From Brucella cytisi (lineage in GTDB: Bacteria > Pseudomonadota > Alphaproteobacteria > Rhizobiales > Rhizobiaceae), in the NCBI GenBank assembly GCA_012103075.1, contig JAAVLQ010000001.1, forward strand, positions 744,001 through 808,000: a DNA stretch of 64,000 nucleotides. The letters are read 5' to 3'. The notes beneath the pieces are model-generated. The model saw only the letters and a list, made by a program, of their open reading frames with translations, was not told where the DNA came from and made no database searches. The position numbers were made by a program, and so were the translations under genes. Shown here one piece after another: positions 8,921-19,509 of the stretch; position 1 is the stretch's first letter, and each line of letters opens with the position of its first letter.

Positions 8921-9409
8921 ATGACGCTTGATAACAAACCGATCTATACCGGCGGATGCCAGTGCGGTGCGGTTCGCTTTCGCGTCGACGGCGCGATAGG
9001 CTCCGCATCGATCTGTCATTGTCGCATGTGCCAGAAAGCGTTCGGCAATTTCTATGCGCCGCTGGTGTCGGTGAGCGATGCGAAGCTGGAATGGACGCGC
9101 AATGAGCCGAAGCGCTTCCGTTCGTCCAATCACGTGCAGCGGGGCTTTTGTTCTGAGTGCGGCACGCCGCTTACCTACGAAGCGCCTGACGGGATTGCGC
9201 TTGCCATCGGCGCTTTCGATGCGCCGGAGGAAATCGAGCCGACGGTTCAGTGGGGCATCGAAAAGCAGCTGCCTTATGTGCCGGAACTTGCAAATCTTCC
9301 CGGCTACACAACAGAACGCGATCCGGAGAGCATCGAATTTGTACGAACGATGATTTCCTACCAGCATCCTGATTACGACACTGAAAGCTGGCCGCAACAG
9401 CAAGGTTGA
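8921..9409 (+). CDS. GFA family (Gfa-like/CENP-V) zinc protein
   Basis: A 162-residue protein of the glutathione-dependent formaldehyde-activating enzyme (Gfa) fold. The zinc-binding cysteines are in order: GGCQCGAVRF, CHCRMCQKAFG and CSECGTPL. Only some family members act on S-hydroxymethylglutathione, so the activity is unassigned. ATG 8921 follows GGGAG at 8910-8914, 26 bases after the cysS stop, so co-transcription with cysS is possible. The gene is intact. Confidence 0.85.
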   Translation: MTLDNKPIYTGGCQCGAVRFRVDGAIGSASICHCRMCQKAFGNFYAPLVSVSDAKLEWTRNEPKRFRSSNHVQRGFCSECGTPLTYEAPDGIALAIGAFDAPEEIEPTVQWGIEKQLPYVPELANLPGYTTERDPESIEFVRTMISYQHPDYDTESWPQQQG

Positions 9410-9441
9410 CCGGACCTCAGACCCACCGACAGGCAGGCACA

Positions 9442-11054
9442 ATGGCACGCGAACGCATCTATATCTATGACACCACTCTGCGGGATGGGCAGCAAACACC
9501 CGGCATTGATTTTTCCGTAGAGGACAAAAAGTCAATTGTTGTGCTGCTGGAGGAGTTGGGCGTCGATTATGTGGAAGGCGGTTATCCGGGAGCCAACCCG
9601 ACCGATACGGCTTTCTTCAAGCGTCGCCAGACCGCACGCGCCAAGTTTGTGGCCTTCGGCATGACGAAGCGGGCAGGCGTTTCGGCATCCAACGATCCGG
9701 GCCTCTCCAGTCTGCTTCAAGCCTCTGCTGATGCTGTTTGCTTCGTTGCCAAGAGCTGGGACTATCATGTTCGCCTCGCGCTGGGCTGTACCAATGAGGA
9801 AAATTTGGAGTCGATCACCGCTTCCGTCACGGCCGCACGTATGGCAGGACGGGAAGCGCTGGTCGATTGCGAGCATTTCTTCGACGGATATAAGGCCAAT
9901 CCCGAGTATGCGCTTGCCTGTGCCAAGGCTGCTTATTCAGCAGGTGCGCGCTGGGTAGTGCTTTGCGATACGAATGGCGGCACGCAGCCGTCGGAGATCG
10001 CCGAAATTGTTGCCGCCGTAACGGCTGTTGTTCCGGGCGAGAGCCTTGGTATCCACGCCCATAATGACACCGAGCAGGCGGTGGCCGTCTCGCTTGCCGC
10101 GATTGATGCAGGTGTTCGTCATGTACAGGGGACCCTCAACGGGATAGGCGAGCGTTGTGGCAATGCCAATCTCGTTTCGCTAATCCCGACACTTGCGCTG
10201 AAACCTTATTGGGCAGAGCGTTTTGAATTGGGGATCAAGCCCGCTGCACTGAAGGGGATCACGCGGATTTCGCGCGCCTTCGACGATATTCTGAACCGTC
10301 CGCCGACAGAGCAGGCTCCCTATACTGGCACCTCAGCTTTTGCGACCAAGGCTGGAATCCACGCTTCCGCGCTACTCAAGGAACCGCAGACCTATGAGCA
10401 TGTGCCGCCGGAATCCATTGGTAACAGTCGGCGCGTTATGGTGTCGGATCAGGGTGGAAAGTCAATTTCATCGCCGAACTGGAACGCCGGGGTATTCGCG
10501 TTGCGAAGGACGATGTGCGTCTCGACACGTTGATTGCCGTGGTCAAGGAGCGCGAAGCCGAAGGCTATGCCTATGAAGGCGCTGATGCGAGTTTCGAACT
10601 TCTTGCGCGCAACATGCTGATGCCCCAGCCGGAGTTCTTCAAGGTCGAATCCTTCCGCTGCCTTGTTGAGCGTCGTTTCGATGCCAACGGCATGTTGAAG
10701 ACCGTTTCCGAAGCCGTGGTCAAGGTGGAGGTTGATGGCGAGGTTCGCATGTCGGTGGCCGAAGGGCACGGCCCGGTCAATGCGCTCGATATCGCATTGC
10801 GCAAGGACCTTGGGCGCTTTCAGGACGAGATCGAGGATCTTGAATTGGTGGATTTCAAGGTGCGTATCCTCAATGGCGGTACGGCAGCTATCACGCGCGT
10901 CCTGATAGAATCCGGAGATGCTACCGGCGCCCGCTGGCGCACCGTCGGCGTGTCAGACAATATCATCGACGCGTCCTTTCAGGCACTGATGGATTCGGTC
11001 AATTACAAACTGATGAAGAACCGCGCGATGGCCGGACTGGCCGCTGCGGAATAA
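9442..11054 (+). CDS. cimA: (R)-citramalate synthase, frameshifted
   Basis: Condenses pyruvate and acetyl-CoA to citramalate, the entry to threonine-independent isoleucine synthesis. It belongs to the LeuA/HMGL-like TIM-barrel family: YDTTLRDGQQTPG carries the metal-binding Asp and Arg, then GIHAHNDTEQAVAVSLAA gives the HAHND metal histidines, and GTLNGIGERCGNANL matches the family. The C-terminal third (residues about 400-535, including ILNGGTAAITRVLIES) fits the LeuA dimer regulatory domain. The frame breaks at the AAA run 10458-10460; one extra A joins SDQGGK to VNFIAELERRGI. Start ATG 9442 gives MARERIYIYDTT. The total is about 537 residues, usual for the longer type. Confidence 0.9.
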
Positions 11055-11197
11055 ATCCATCTATTCACAGCGATTGATGCTTCGATCAGTTTAATTGAAT
11101 GGATTTTTATGGGTTGTTGAGCGCATAGCAGGTGAAGTTCGATGCTTCGCTTGCCGTAGTCGGTTTGCGACATCTTCAGTTCGCCGAGGAGAGAGGC

Positions 11198-12118
11198 ATG
11201 TCCGACCAGACCATCACCGATACGCGCCTGTCTGACGGGTCGCGCGGTTTTCTGATGGCTATGGGAGCCTATGGGCTCTGGGGTGCACTGCCATTCTATC
11301 TCAAAGCGCTTGGCCACATTCCGGCAATGGAAGTCGTATCGCACCGCGTGATCTGGTCTGTTCCGGTCGCGCTGCTGCTTTTGCTGGCTCTTGGTCAGTT
11401 CAAAGGCATTCTCAACGCTGTGCGCCAGCCGCGCATGCTGGCCATGGCGGCTCTGACAGCCGGGCTTATCACCATCAACTGGTCGATCTATGTCTGGGCT
11501 GTGGCTCATGATCAGGTGATGGGCGCCGCACTCGGCTATTACATCAATCCACTATTCAATGTCGTTCTCGGCGGTCTTTTCCTCGGTGAAAGGCTAACCG
11601 GGGTTCAGTATGTCGCCGTGGGACTGGCTTTCGCTGCGGTGATATTGCTGACCGTCAATGCAGGTGGCCTGCCGTGGGTATCGCTGGCGCTGCCACTGAC
11701 TTTCGGCCTCTATGGTTTCTTCCGCAAATCATTGCCGATGCCGCCGTTGCAGGGCTTCACACTTGAAGTGCTCATCCTGTGCATTCCGGCGCTGGGCTAT
11801 GTGTTGTGGCTGGCGGCAAATGGTCAGGATCATTTCTCTACCGGGCCAGCGTTTAACGTGACGATGTTGCTTCTGGCGGGCCCTTTCACAGCCATTCCCC
11901 TGATCCTCTATGCGGGTGGTGCGAAGCTGCTGCGCTATACGACGCTTGGTCTCATGCAGTACATGACGCCGACGATGTTGTTTTTCTTTGCGATTTTCAT
12001 CTTCAATGAACCATTCTCGACAGCGCAGCTCGGCGCTTTCGCGCTGATCTGGGCCGGTCTTACGCTCTATACATGGTCGATGCTGGTCGAACATCGTCGA
12101 GGTCGGGCGAAGGCCTGA
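11198..12118 (+). CDS. rarD: RarD/EamA family membrane transporter
   Basis: A 306-residue polytopic inner-membrane protein of the drug/metabolite transporter superfamily. About ten hydrophobic segments are visible in two EamA repeats. The RarD-type beginning GFLMAMGAYGLWGALPFYLK and the motif LTAGLITINWSIYVWAV are typical. The substrate is unknown; RarD takes its name from a chloramphenicol-sensitivity locus. The start ATG 11198 follows GAGGAGAG at 11186-11193. The open frame begins earlier, at 11132, but lacks an RBS. The gene is intact. Confidence 0.85.
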   Translation: MSDQTITDTRLSDGSRGFLMAMGAYGLWGALPFYLKALGHIPAMEVVSHRVIWSVPVALLLLLALGQFKGILNAVRQPRMLAMAALTAGLITINWSIYVWAVAHDQVMGAALGYYINPLFNVVLGGLFLGERLTGVQYVAVGLAFAAVILLTVNAGGLPWVSLALPLTFGLYGFFRKSLPMPPLQGFTLEVLILCIPALGYVLWLAANGQDHFSTGPAFNVTMLLLAGPFTAIPLILYAGGAKLLRYTTLGLMQYMTPTMLFFFAIFIFNEPFSTAQLGAFALIWAGLTLYTWSMLVEHRRGRAKA

Positions 12119-12233
12119 ACTTCACGATCTGCTGAATGTGTTTCTCTTCTGGTGGATATCCGCCAGAAGCCATATTTTGGCCGCTGTCTTTGCCACTGTT
12201 CCACCGATAATCCTTGGCGGAGAATTATTGAAA

Positions 12234-13981
12234 ATGGTCTTCTGGTCAGCGCCAGCAAACGAAAGACAAGTTGCTGCGACGGCGGAGCCAGATTTTACGT
12301 CTTTCGGAGCTACTCTCAACGGTGAGCCGCTTTCCTCCCATAGCTTGAAACCATTCCGGCAAGTCCGGTTTTCCCTGCACACGCATCTGCGGTTTTGTCT
12401 TGCACTGGCAACCGCCACCGTCATTGCCGGAGGCGGATTTTTGCTTACGACAGGTCGGCTGACGAGGCATGGACGCCCTGCACAACCTGTCATGATCAAT
12501 GCGGCTACATTGAGAAAAAAACCGCGCTGCACCGAGAGAAGCACGACTGGTACCGGAAAGGAGTGTCATCACGGGAGCTCGGGTATCAAGACGCATCGAC
12601 ATAGCAGAAGGCGTCGAGGACGGCGATGCGCGTCTTTATACCTATCAGCACGTTGTTCTTGACGTTAAGGGCTCGAAACATGCCGCGATCGATGATGGGC
12701 TCCATGGAAGGATTTCCTCACTGAAATCGCATTCGGAACCACCCGAAGAAGAACTGAAGCGGGGTATTCCGATTAATGTCAGTCTCGCCAGACCGGCCGT
12801 AGGTGCAGGAGCTAAGGTTCACGAGATTATCGTCGCGCCGCAGTCACGCGAACGATTGGGTGCATTGTTGCAAGCAGCCGGCATAACGATCGAGGACAGC
12901 AAGCGGCTTCAGGACGCCCGGCCCGAACCGAACTGGTGCCCGGTGACAGTCTGGAACTCGGTCGACAAATCGGCTCAAGATGCTGGTGACGACGGAGAAC
13001 AGCATATTGCGCTTGCACGGTTCCAGCATGGCGATATCGACAAAGCTGTTTATGGACGTGCCGACGATGGCGTTTTTCGCGCTACCGGTAATGAGCGTCT
13101 TTTGCACGCCTGTCGCGCGATGCGATGCTGACGGCCTACCATCCGCAGAACGCGGTCAGCAGTAGCAGCACCATTCCGTCCCGGCTGGCACAAGCGGGCG
13201 CGCCACGTGCAATCGTCAACGAGGTTGAAAAGCTGGCTTCACAGAACGGGATTTCACTTCGTGGTGAGGCCAAGACGCCCGAACTGATAGATTTGCTCTT
13301 CCGCAAAAGTGCGGAGACGGAACCGGAGCTGGTTTTATCGAGTTCACAACGGATGGGAAAAGCCGCCGCCTGTATCGTCATGAAGGCAATGGTGGCGCGG
13401 ATTACTTTAATGAAGACGGCTCGTCCATAACGAAATATCTTATGCAGAAACCTCTGCCGAACGGTCGTCTCAATGATGGTTTTGGCTGGCGCACACACCC
13501 CGTTCTGCATGTTCGTAAACACCACAATGGCGTGGATTACGATGCGCCGATCGGCTCGCCTATCGTTGCAGCGGGTGACGGTACAGTGGAGCTGATCTCG
13601 TATCAGAAGGGATATGGAAAATATGTCCGTATCCGTCATCAGGGTGGCTACAGCACGACCTATGCGCATCTTTCGGCGGCCAGAAAAGGCCTGAAGATTG
13701 GCGAGCACGTCAAGCAGGGCGATGTAATCGCCTATGTCGGATCGACGGGCTATTCCACCGGCCCGCACCTCTACTATGAGCTCAAGGTCGGCGATCAGTA
13801 TGTCGACCCGTTGACGGCGCGTCTCAATGCTGGAGAGAAACTGACTGGCTCCTCCCTGAACAGCTTCCGCGAAGAGATTGATCACGTTGGTCAGATCGTC
13901 AATGAAATGAAACTGCCAATCATGCCAGCTGCGCCTGAAACGGTGAAATCAGCTTCAGGGAAGAGCGGCAGTGACCACTGA
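12234..13981 (+). CDS. M23 family metallopeptidase, several frameshifts
   Basis: Envelope peptidoglycan endopeptidase of the LytM/M23 type with one N-terminal membrane anchor (LRFCLALATATVIAGGGFLL). The C-terminal catalytic domain is intact and diagnostic: GRLNDGFGWRTHPV and HHNGVDYDAPIGSPI (HxxxD zinc residues), then YAHLSA and STGYSTGPHLYYEL (HxH-type). The upstream part includes DGDARLYTYQHVVLDVKG and a helical PRAIVNEVEKLASQNGI region. Three frame changes are needed: one extra A in the run 12515-12521, one site between about 13085 and 13120, and one missing T at 13333-13336 that rejoins FTTDGKSRRLYRHEG. Start is ATG 12234, or TTG 12228. The total is near 580 residues, normal for alphaproteobacterial M23 proteins with this layout. 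Confidence 0.85.
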
Positions 13982-14816
13982 TTACTTTGTCGGGCGGTAG
14001 GCGTTTGCCAGCGCGACGAAATTTTCCACACTGAGCGTTTCGGCGCGGCGTGTTCCATCTATGCCTGTCTTCTGGAGAAGCTCGGCTCCGCCAATGGTTT
14101 TCAGGCTCTGGCGCAACATCTTGCGGCGTTGTCCAAAGGCGGCCTGCGTGATTTGCCCGAGTGCATTCGCACTGCAAGGCAGCGGGTCTTCACGCGGGAT
14201 AATATGGACGACCGACGACATCACTTTCGGTGGTGGCGTAAACGCTTGCGGCGACACGTCGAAGCTGATCTTCGAGACAGTTCTCCACCCTGCGAGTACA
14301 CCCAGACGTCCATAATGATCACTATCAGGCGTCGCGACGATACGCTCGGCGACCTCCCGCTGGAACATCAATGTCATCGACGAATAAAAAGGGGCCATGG
14401 CTCGATCAGCAGCCAGTTGAGCAGAAGTTGCGTGCCGACATTGTAAGGCAGATTAGCAACGATGCGTGGCTTTGGTCCATCTGGAAATAATGTCGAAAAA
14501 TCCTGCTCAAGAGCATCGCCTGAGATGATGCGCAAACGACACGGATAATGCGCCTCGATTTCGGCGAGAGCGTTCAGGCATCTTTCATCGCGCTCAATTG
14601 CCGTGACATAAGCGCCTTGGGCAAGAAGTGCGCGGGTCAGGCCGCCGGGACTGGACCAACTTCGATGACGGGCTGGTCCTGCAGATTCCCTGCTTGCCGG
14701 GCGATCTTCGATGTCAGATTAAGATCGAAAAGGAAATTCTGGCCGAGCGATTTCTTCGGCATCAGATCGTGCCGTTCGATTACCTCGCGAAGCGGTGGGA
14801 GGCCATCAATACTCAT
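13982..14816 (-). CDS. rsmA: 16S rRNA (adenine(1518)-N6/adenine(1519)-N6)-dimethyltransferase, frameshifted
   Basis: KsgA/RsmA dimethylates two adenosines in helix 45 of 16S rRNA during late 30S assembly. From ATG 14816 the protein begins [18 protein letters not shown] and [12 protein letters not shown], then reaches the SAM site [16 protein letters not shown], the catalytic RIVANLPYN motif and the C-terminal [13 protein letters not shown]. Two indels split it: one missing base at about 14649-14653, inside the glycine loop, and one missing in the GGGG run 14391-14394 (EPWPPFYSS). It is the last gene after surA and pdxA, 14 bases beyond the pdxA stop. Confidence 0.9.
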
Positions 14817-14830
14817 GCCATTTGTACTCG

Positions 14831-15858
14831 TTAATGTCCGTTGGCTGCGTTCTTGGCCAGTTCCTGTGCAAGGCGAATGGCCGCGACAAGGCTGTCTGGG
14901 CGGGCAACGCCTTGGCCTGCAATGTCAAAAGCCGTGCCATGGTCTGGCGATGTGCGAATGAAGGGAAGCCCGAGCGTTACGTTCACGGTTTCGTCGAAAG
15001 CCAGCGCTTTGGCAGGGGATAAGGGCCCGGTCGTGATACATGCAGACCGCAGCATCATAGGTTGCACGGGCCGGGGCGTGAAACATCGTATCAGCGGGCA
15101 GGGGGCCGCGAGCATTGATCCCTTCACGGCGCAACGCCTCGATTGCGGGAAGGATTATAGCGTCATCCTCTTTACCCATGGCTCCGCCTTCGCCCGCATG
15201 CGGGTTAAGTCCCGATATGGCAAGACGCGGCGCGGAAATGCCAAATCGCTCCCGAAGTTCCGTGGCGGTGATCCGCGAAACCTCGATAATGTCGGCAGTG
15301 TTCAAGCGGACAGGCACTTCAGAAAGCGGAATGTGTATGGTGACCGGAACAGCGCGAAGCTGCGGCCCGGCCAGCATCATGACAGGTGTAACAGGCTTTC
15401 CAAGATGCTTGCTTGCCAGCTCCGCCGTGAATTCAGTATGGCCCGGATGTTGAAACCCGGCTTCATAAAGCGGCTTCTTCGAGATTGGACAGGTAACGAC
15501 TGCCGAAGCCTCGCCTTTTAGCGTGAGCGCGACCGCGCGCTCGATTGCTTCAATGATACCAGCAGCGTTTTTTGGCAACGGCATGCCGATGCTGTCCGTT
15601 AGCTTATTCTGGAGCGGGAGTACCGGCAACACCCGAGCAAAGACACTACTCGCGGCAGAAATGGTGGAAATAACCTCCATCTCAACATCAAGTCTGAGAT
15701 GTCGCGCCCGGGCAGCCAGTTGCAGTGGATCTGCCAGCACGGCGAAAGGCGACAGTGAAAGCTCGTTGCGCCGCAGCGGGCTGCAAGCGCAACATCGGGG
15801 CCGATGCCAGAAGGGTCGCCAATGCTGATGGCGAGGGAGGAGCGGGTGTGGCGGACAT
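14831..15858 (-). CDS. pdxA: 4-hydroxythreonine-4-phosphate dehydrogenase, frameshifted
   Basis: NAD-dependent enzyme of pyridoxal phosphate synthesis. From ATG 15858 it reads MSATPAPP, then, after repair, [20 protein letters not shown]. The central part is uninterrupted, with [20 protein letters not shown] (metal His) and [15 protein letters not shown] (metal His). The third metal site appears as MYHDRALIP, where the family normally has MYHDQ. Three indels are needed: near 15835-15837, near 15771-15781 and in the GGGG run 15015-15018, which rejoins [18 protein letters not shown]. It lies between surA and rsmA in the familiar surA-pdxA-rsmA order. Confidence 0.9.
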
Positions 15859-15899
15859 CACGTCATATTCCAATGAGGACGGATGAACCGTCAGGTCGT

Positions 15900-16859
15900 T
15901 TAGCGATTAACGATCTTCGCCTTTTCGCGCAGTTCCTTCAGATACTTCTCGCTAAGCTGTTCGGCTTTTTTTTTCCGGCCGGCAGCGGATTCCGCACCTT
16001 CCATGGAGAAGACAAGCTGAGCAACGCGATCGTCCGATATCTGGCGGGTTGAGCAGACTGCCGGGAATTCCACGCCCTTTTCGGTTTCCTGCGGCGGGGT
16101 CGTGCGGCCGACCGATGTTGCCTTGATCGCTTTCGACCATTCGTTCGGCAATTGCTGTTCGATGATGCGACCGAGATCGCGGACGGTCACGTCAAGAATG
16201 CCTTTGGCCTGCTGACGGGTCGCATCACAGCTTTGGAAGCGCGAGCGGAGTGCATTGGCTTCCTGCTTACGCTTTGAAAGCAGGGCAGGAGAGCGCTTGG
16301 AGGCGGGCACTACGAAAATGACCTGCTGGAGGCGATATTCGGTTGCTACGGGCTTCTTGCCGCCATCCTTCAACATGCGTTGGACGGCTTCCTGTTCGCT
16401 GATCATGCCGGTCGCCCGGAAGCGGGCGCTAACGAGGCGGCCCCAGCCCATCTGGACCATGATGTATTTCTTGAAATGGTCCGGTGTAACACCTGACTGG
16501 TTCATCAATTGATTGAGCTGCGCCAGACTCATCTTGTTGCGGCTGGCAAACCCGGCATAAGCCTCATCGACCTGCTGGTCGCTAATGTTGATGCTGCGCG
16601 ATTTCATTTCGATGCGCTTCAACATTTCATCGGTCAGTTCTTCTTTTGCGACCTGACTGAGATTGCCTCCCTTGCGTTGCAGCTTCAGGAAAGCGACGCG
16701 GTGCTGAATGTCGCTGTTCGTGATGGCATTGCCGGAAACGATGACTTTGACCTCAGACCCTGCACCTGCAGCAAATGCTGGAACCGCAACGGTTCCAAGC
16801 GTCGTCAGGCAAACTGCGGCGCTCAGCATGGAAGCGAAGAGAGGTCTTGCAATCATCAT
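15900..16859 (-). CDS. surA: SurA-like periplasmic chaperone/peptidyl-prolyl isomerase
   Basis: A 319-residue periplasmic protein. Start ATG 16859 (MMIARPLFASML) begins a signal peptide ending near PAFAAGAG; GGGAAAG precedes it. The N-terminal chaperone domain is evident: VIVSGNAITNSDIQHRVAFL, then EELTDEMLKRIEM. The part after EYRLQQVIFVVPASKRS resembles a degenerate parvulin (PPIC) domain. It would escort outer-membrane proteins, including the LptD encoded just upstream, to the BAM complex. The gene is intact and is the first of the surA-pdxA-rsmA unit; 290 bases containing a hairpin separate it from lptD. Confidence 0.85.
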   Translation of the reverse strand: MMIARPLFASMLSAAVCLTTLGTVAVPAFAAGAGSEVKVIVSGNAITNSDIQHRVAFLKLQRKGGNLSQVAKEELTDEMLKRIEMKSRSINISDQQVDEAYAGFASRNKMSLAQLNQLMNQSGVTPDHFKKYIMVQMGWGRLVSARFRATGMISEQEAVQRMLKDGGKKPVATEYRLQQVIFVVPASKRSPALLSKRKQEANALRSRFQSCDATRQQAKGILDVTVRDLGRIIEQQLPNEWSKAIKATSVGRTTPPQETEKGVEFPAVCSTRQISDDRVAQLVFSMEGAESAAGRKKKAEQLSEKYLKELREKAKIVNR

Positions 16860-17111
16860 TTTTCTTTCCCGATTCCTTCCGGTCAACAAACGACAATCCT
16901 TACCGGACATATCCCATTATAGTCATTGCCGCTATTCAGCCCAGCAAGCAATCATATCAGCGGCTGATCATAAGCTGCCTGTATAGATGAGCTAGTGCGG
17001 CGAAACAATGACCCAAAAGCTATTTTAGGAAGCTTGTATCGTCTGAATACTGAAGAATGGAAGCCAAATGAGGCTTTGATGAGCAAATTTCTTTGTCGCA
17101 TTAAATGGAAA

Positions 17112-17140
17112 GACCGGAAGCATTTCCAACGCTTCCGGTC
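17112..17140 (-). terminator. Hairpin after lptD
   Basis: GACCGGAAGC and GCTTCCGGTC form a perfect 10-bp stem around a 9-nt loop, just beyond the lptD stop. On the minus strand it is followed by a moderately T-rich stretch. It probably ends or attenuates lptFGD transcription before surA. Confidence 0.6.
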
Positions 17141-17148
17141 CGTCAAGA

Positions 17149-19509
17149 TTAGAAAGTCTGATTACCGCTACCTATGTCACCCAAGGTGCGAAGCGAAATG
17201 TTGAAGCCAACGCTATGGGACGCTTTATCCTCACCCGGATTGCGCGTTTGAATATAAGCCATCGAGTAGGTGAAGCACTCATCATCATAGGCGAGCCCTG
17301 ACGATGCGCGGACCGGGGTTTCAGATACCATGTCATAGGTGCCTGAGCCGAAGACACGCCAGTTCGTATTGATACGAGCTGTAGCCGAACCCGTAATTTC
17401 CTGACGAAGATCATTATATCCGTAGGCCGGTTGCGGAGCGATATAGGCGTATTGTGCGGAAACTGTCAGCTTCTGCCAGCGCTGCTGGGCTTCAAGTTCG
17501 CCGCGCTGGACAGAGAAACTGTCCTTGTCGAAGCGTCCACGAGCAGCAAGAGCAAGACCTGTCGAGTTGGACGTGCCGATCATGGCCACGTAATCGGAAC
17601 GGGCATCCTGCAAGCCGGAGTCTGCACCTACATTCAGGAAATCGCTTGTACCGTAAGAGTTTACACCGCCCAACTGGAATGACTGACCGCCGAGTGCATA
17701 AAGTGCCCAGTCGCTGTTGTTGAAATTACCCGAATATCGTAGGCCAAGATTGGCACGGGTACCACCTTCAACACGGTCATAACCGGAGAACTTGTCGCGC
17801 GAGAACAGGTTCGTCGCGTCGAAGACAAAGCTCTGTGCATCTTCATTCGGCAACTCGCCTGCATAGCGTTCGTTGTTGCGAACATAAAGCTGCGCAATTG
17901 GCTCGATGATATGAGTCGAGCTCGTGGTTGAGAACAGGATCGGCCAGCGCAGTTCAAGCCCTGCGGTTGCCATGGCGCGAAGCGCTTCCGAACGCACGAG
18001 TGCATCCGTATAGCCGGCATCTGCCAGATTGAAGTTCGTATTAGCCCCAATCGCATCACCACGTAGTGCCAGCAACGGCGTGATGACCAGACCAGCAGGC
18101 GTGATGAACGTGCGCTTCCATTCCGCTTCGGTGGTCAGGCGTGCATTCGTTCCGTCGAAGCCGGGAACGCGAGGGAACCTCGTGCCGGCGTGCGTAAAAT
18201 TTGCATTCTGACGATAAAGGACCTGCAGATTGGTATTGAAGTTCAGCTCACCGCCATAGACCGGCTCAGGCATCGTGTAGGAATAATCCAGACTTGGGAA
18301 AACCCAAGGCTGCTTCGAATGCATCTCGTTCGGATTATCCGGCAGGAGAGATTCCTGCACATTGAAGCGATAGAAGTTCAGGTCGAAATAATTCCGGTTG
18401 TTGATACCTCTAAGATAAATCTTGGAGACCTGAGTTCCGGCGTTATACCCTTCGATATCGTAAGTACGGCTGAAGTTCCGATCGGTCTGTGCCATCACAT
18501 CCCAGCCAAAACGCCAACGCGAATTAAGATCGAAATCGCCCGTCGACGCAATCATACCACGATTGTCTTCTTCGCGGTCAACGGTGTTCACATCGAATTC
18601 TTCTGGCTTGTTTTGATGAATGCCAGCAATGCGCAGATTGTACGTGCCGTTTTCCGGGCGATGACGCCATTCAGCCTCGGTCAGGAAGCCTTGCTTGGTG
18701 TAGGCAGTCGTGGAAAGTGTGACGTCGTAATTCGGGGCGAGCGCCCAGAAATATGAGTTCTTGATACCGAATCCCAAGTCATCCTTGTAGGAGAAACCCG
18801 GAAACAGGAAGCCGCTTTTGCGCTTAACAGTCGGGTCTGCCATCTCGAATGCTGGAAAATAGGCGAGCGGCATGCCAAAGAACTCGAAGCGACCGTGTTC
18901 AAAACGAACCGTCTTCGTGGTGCTGTTCCAGATGATCTTGCGCGCCTTGATCTGCCAGAGTACTGGCTTGTCCGGATTTTTCGCGCAGGGTTCACAGGCC
19001 GTATAGACGCCATTGTTGAACGTCGTAATTTCACCGTTGCTGCGTTCAGCGCTTTCGGCGGCAAAACGGGTGTTGTCCGTTGTCTCGACACGAAGGCCGT
19101 TCACGAAGCCGTCGCGGAAACTATCGGTGACATCCATATGCTCGGAGTAAATCTTGTTGCCGTCGCGTTCGACGATTTCAACATTACCCGTCGCGGTCAT
19201 GCGCCGCGTCTGCTGGTTATAGGTTACCTTGTCGGCGACAAGATGGTTGCCGTCATACTCGATACGCACTTTGCCCTGAGCCGTGACGGTATTGATGTCG
19301 CGATCATAGACGAGCTCGTCTGCTTGCAGAAGCATGCGCGCATTCGGATCACTCTCGTAATTGGATGCGAGAGCGTCCTGTGCCGATGCAGGAGAGGGCA
19401 GGGCTGCGACAGAAATGAAAGGTAAAGCAAGGACGCACGCCAAAGCCGTCCCGCGCGCAAGACGCGAGAGCGAATGGGGCAATACCATGCGGGCGTTACT
19501 CAAACCCAC
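17149..19509 (-). CDS. lptD: LPS-assembly protein LptD
   Basis: A 786-residue outer-membrane barrel that inserts lipopolysaccharide into the outer leaflet together with LptE. GTG 19509 is chosen: AGGAGG lies 7 nt upstream on its strand and the G overlaps the repaired lptG stop (TAGTG). The signal peptide covers about residues 10-43. An OstA/LptA-like N-terminal domain follows (LLQADELVYDRDINTVTAQG), then the large barrel (FGMPLAYFPAFEMADPTVKR, LFPGFSYKDDLGFGIKNSY) ending in NQTF. Cysteines are few: CEPC near residue 180 and one at DDECF near the C-terminus, possible disulfide partners. At 2.4 kb it is the longest gene here with no frameshift. Confidence 0.95.
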   Translation of the reverse strand: MGLSNARMVLPHSLSRLARGTALACVLALPFISVAALPSPASAQDALASNYESDPNARMLLQADELVYDRDINTVTAQGKVRIEYDGNHLVADKVTYNQQTRRMTATGNVEIVERDGNKIYSEHMDVTDSFRDGFVNGLRVETTDNTRFAAESAERSNGEITTFNNGVYTACEPCAKNPDKPVLWQIKARKIIWNSTTKTVRFEHGRFEFFGMPLAYFPAFEMADPTVKRKSGFLFPGFSYKDDLGFGIKNSYFWALAPNYDVTLSTTAYTKQGFLTEAEWRHRPENGTYNLRIAGIHQNKPEEFDVNTVDREEDNRGMIASTGDFDLNSRWRFGWDVMAQTDRNFSRTYDIEGYNAGTQVSKIYLRGINNRNYFDLNFYRFNVQESLLPDNPNEMHSKQPWVFPSLDYSYTMPEPVYGGELNFNTNLQVLYRQNANFTHAGTRFPRVPGFDGTNARLTTEAEWKRTFITPAGLVITPLLALRGDAIGANTNFNLADAGYTDALVRSEALRAMATAGLELRWPILFSTTSSTHIIEPIAQLYVRNNERYAGELPNEDAQSFVFDATNLFSRDKFSGYDRVEGGTRANLGLRYSGNFNNSDWALYALGGQSFQLGGVNSYGTSDFLNVGADSGLQDARSDYVAMIGTSNSTGLALAARGRFDKDSFSVQRGELEAQQRWQKLTVSAQYAYIAPQPAYGYNDLRQEITGSATARINTNWRVFGSGTYDMVSETPVRASSGLAYDDECFTYSMAYIQTRNPGEDKASHSVGFNISLRTLGDIGSGNQTF

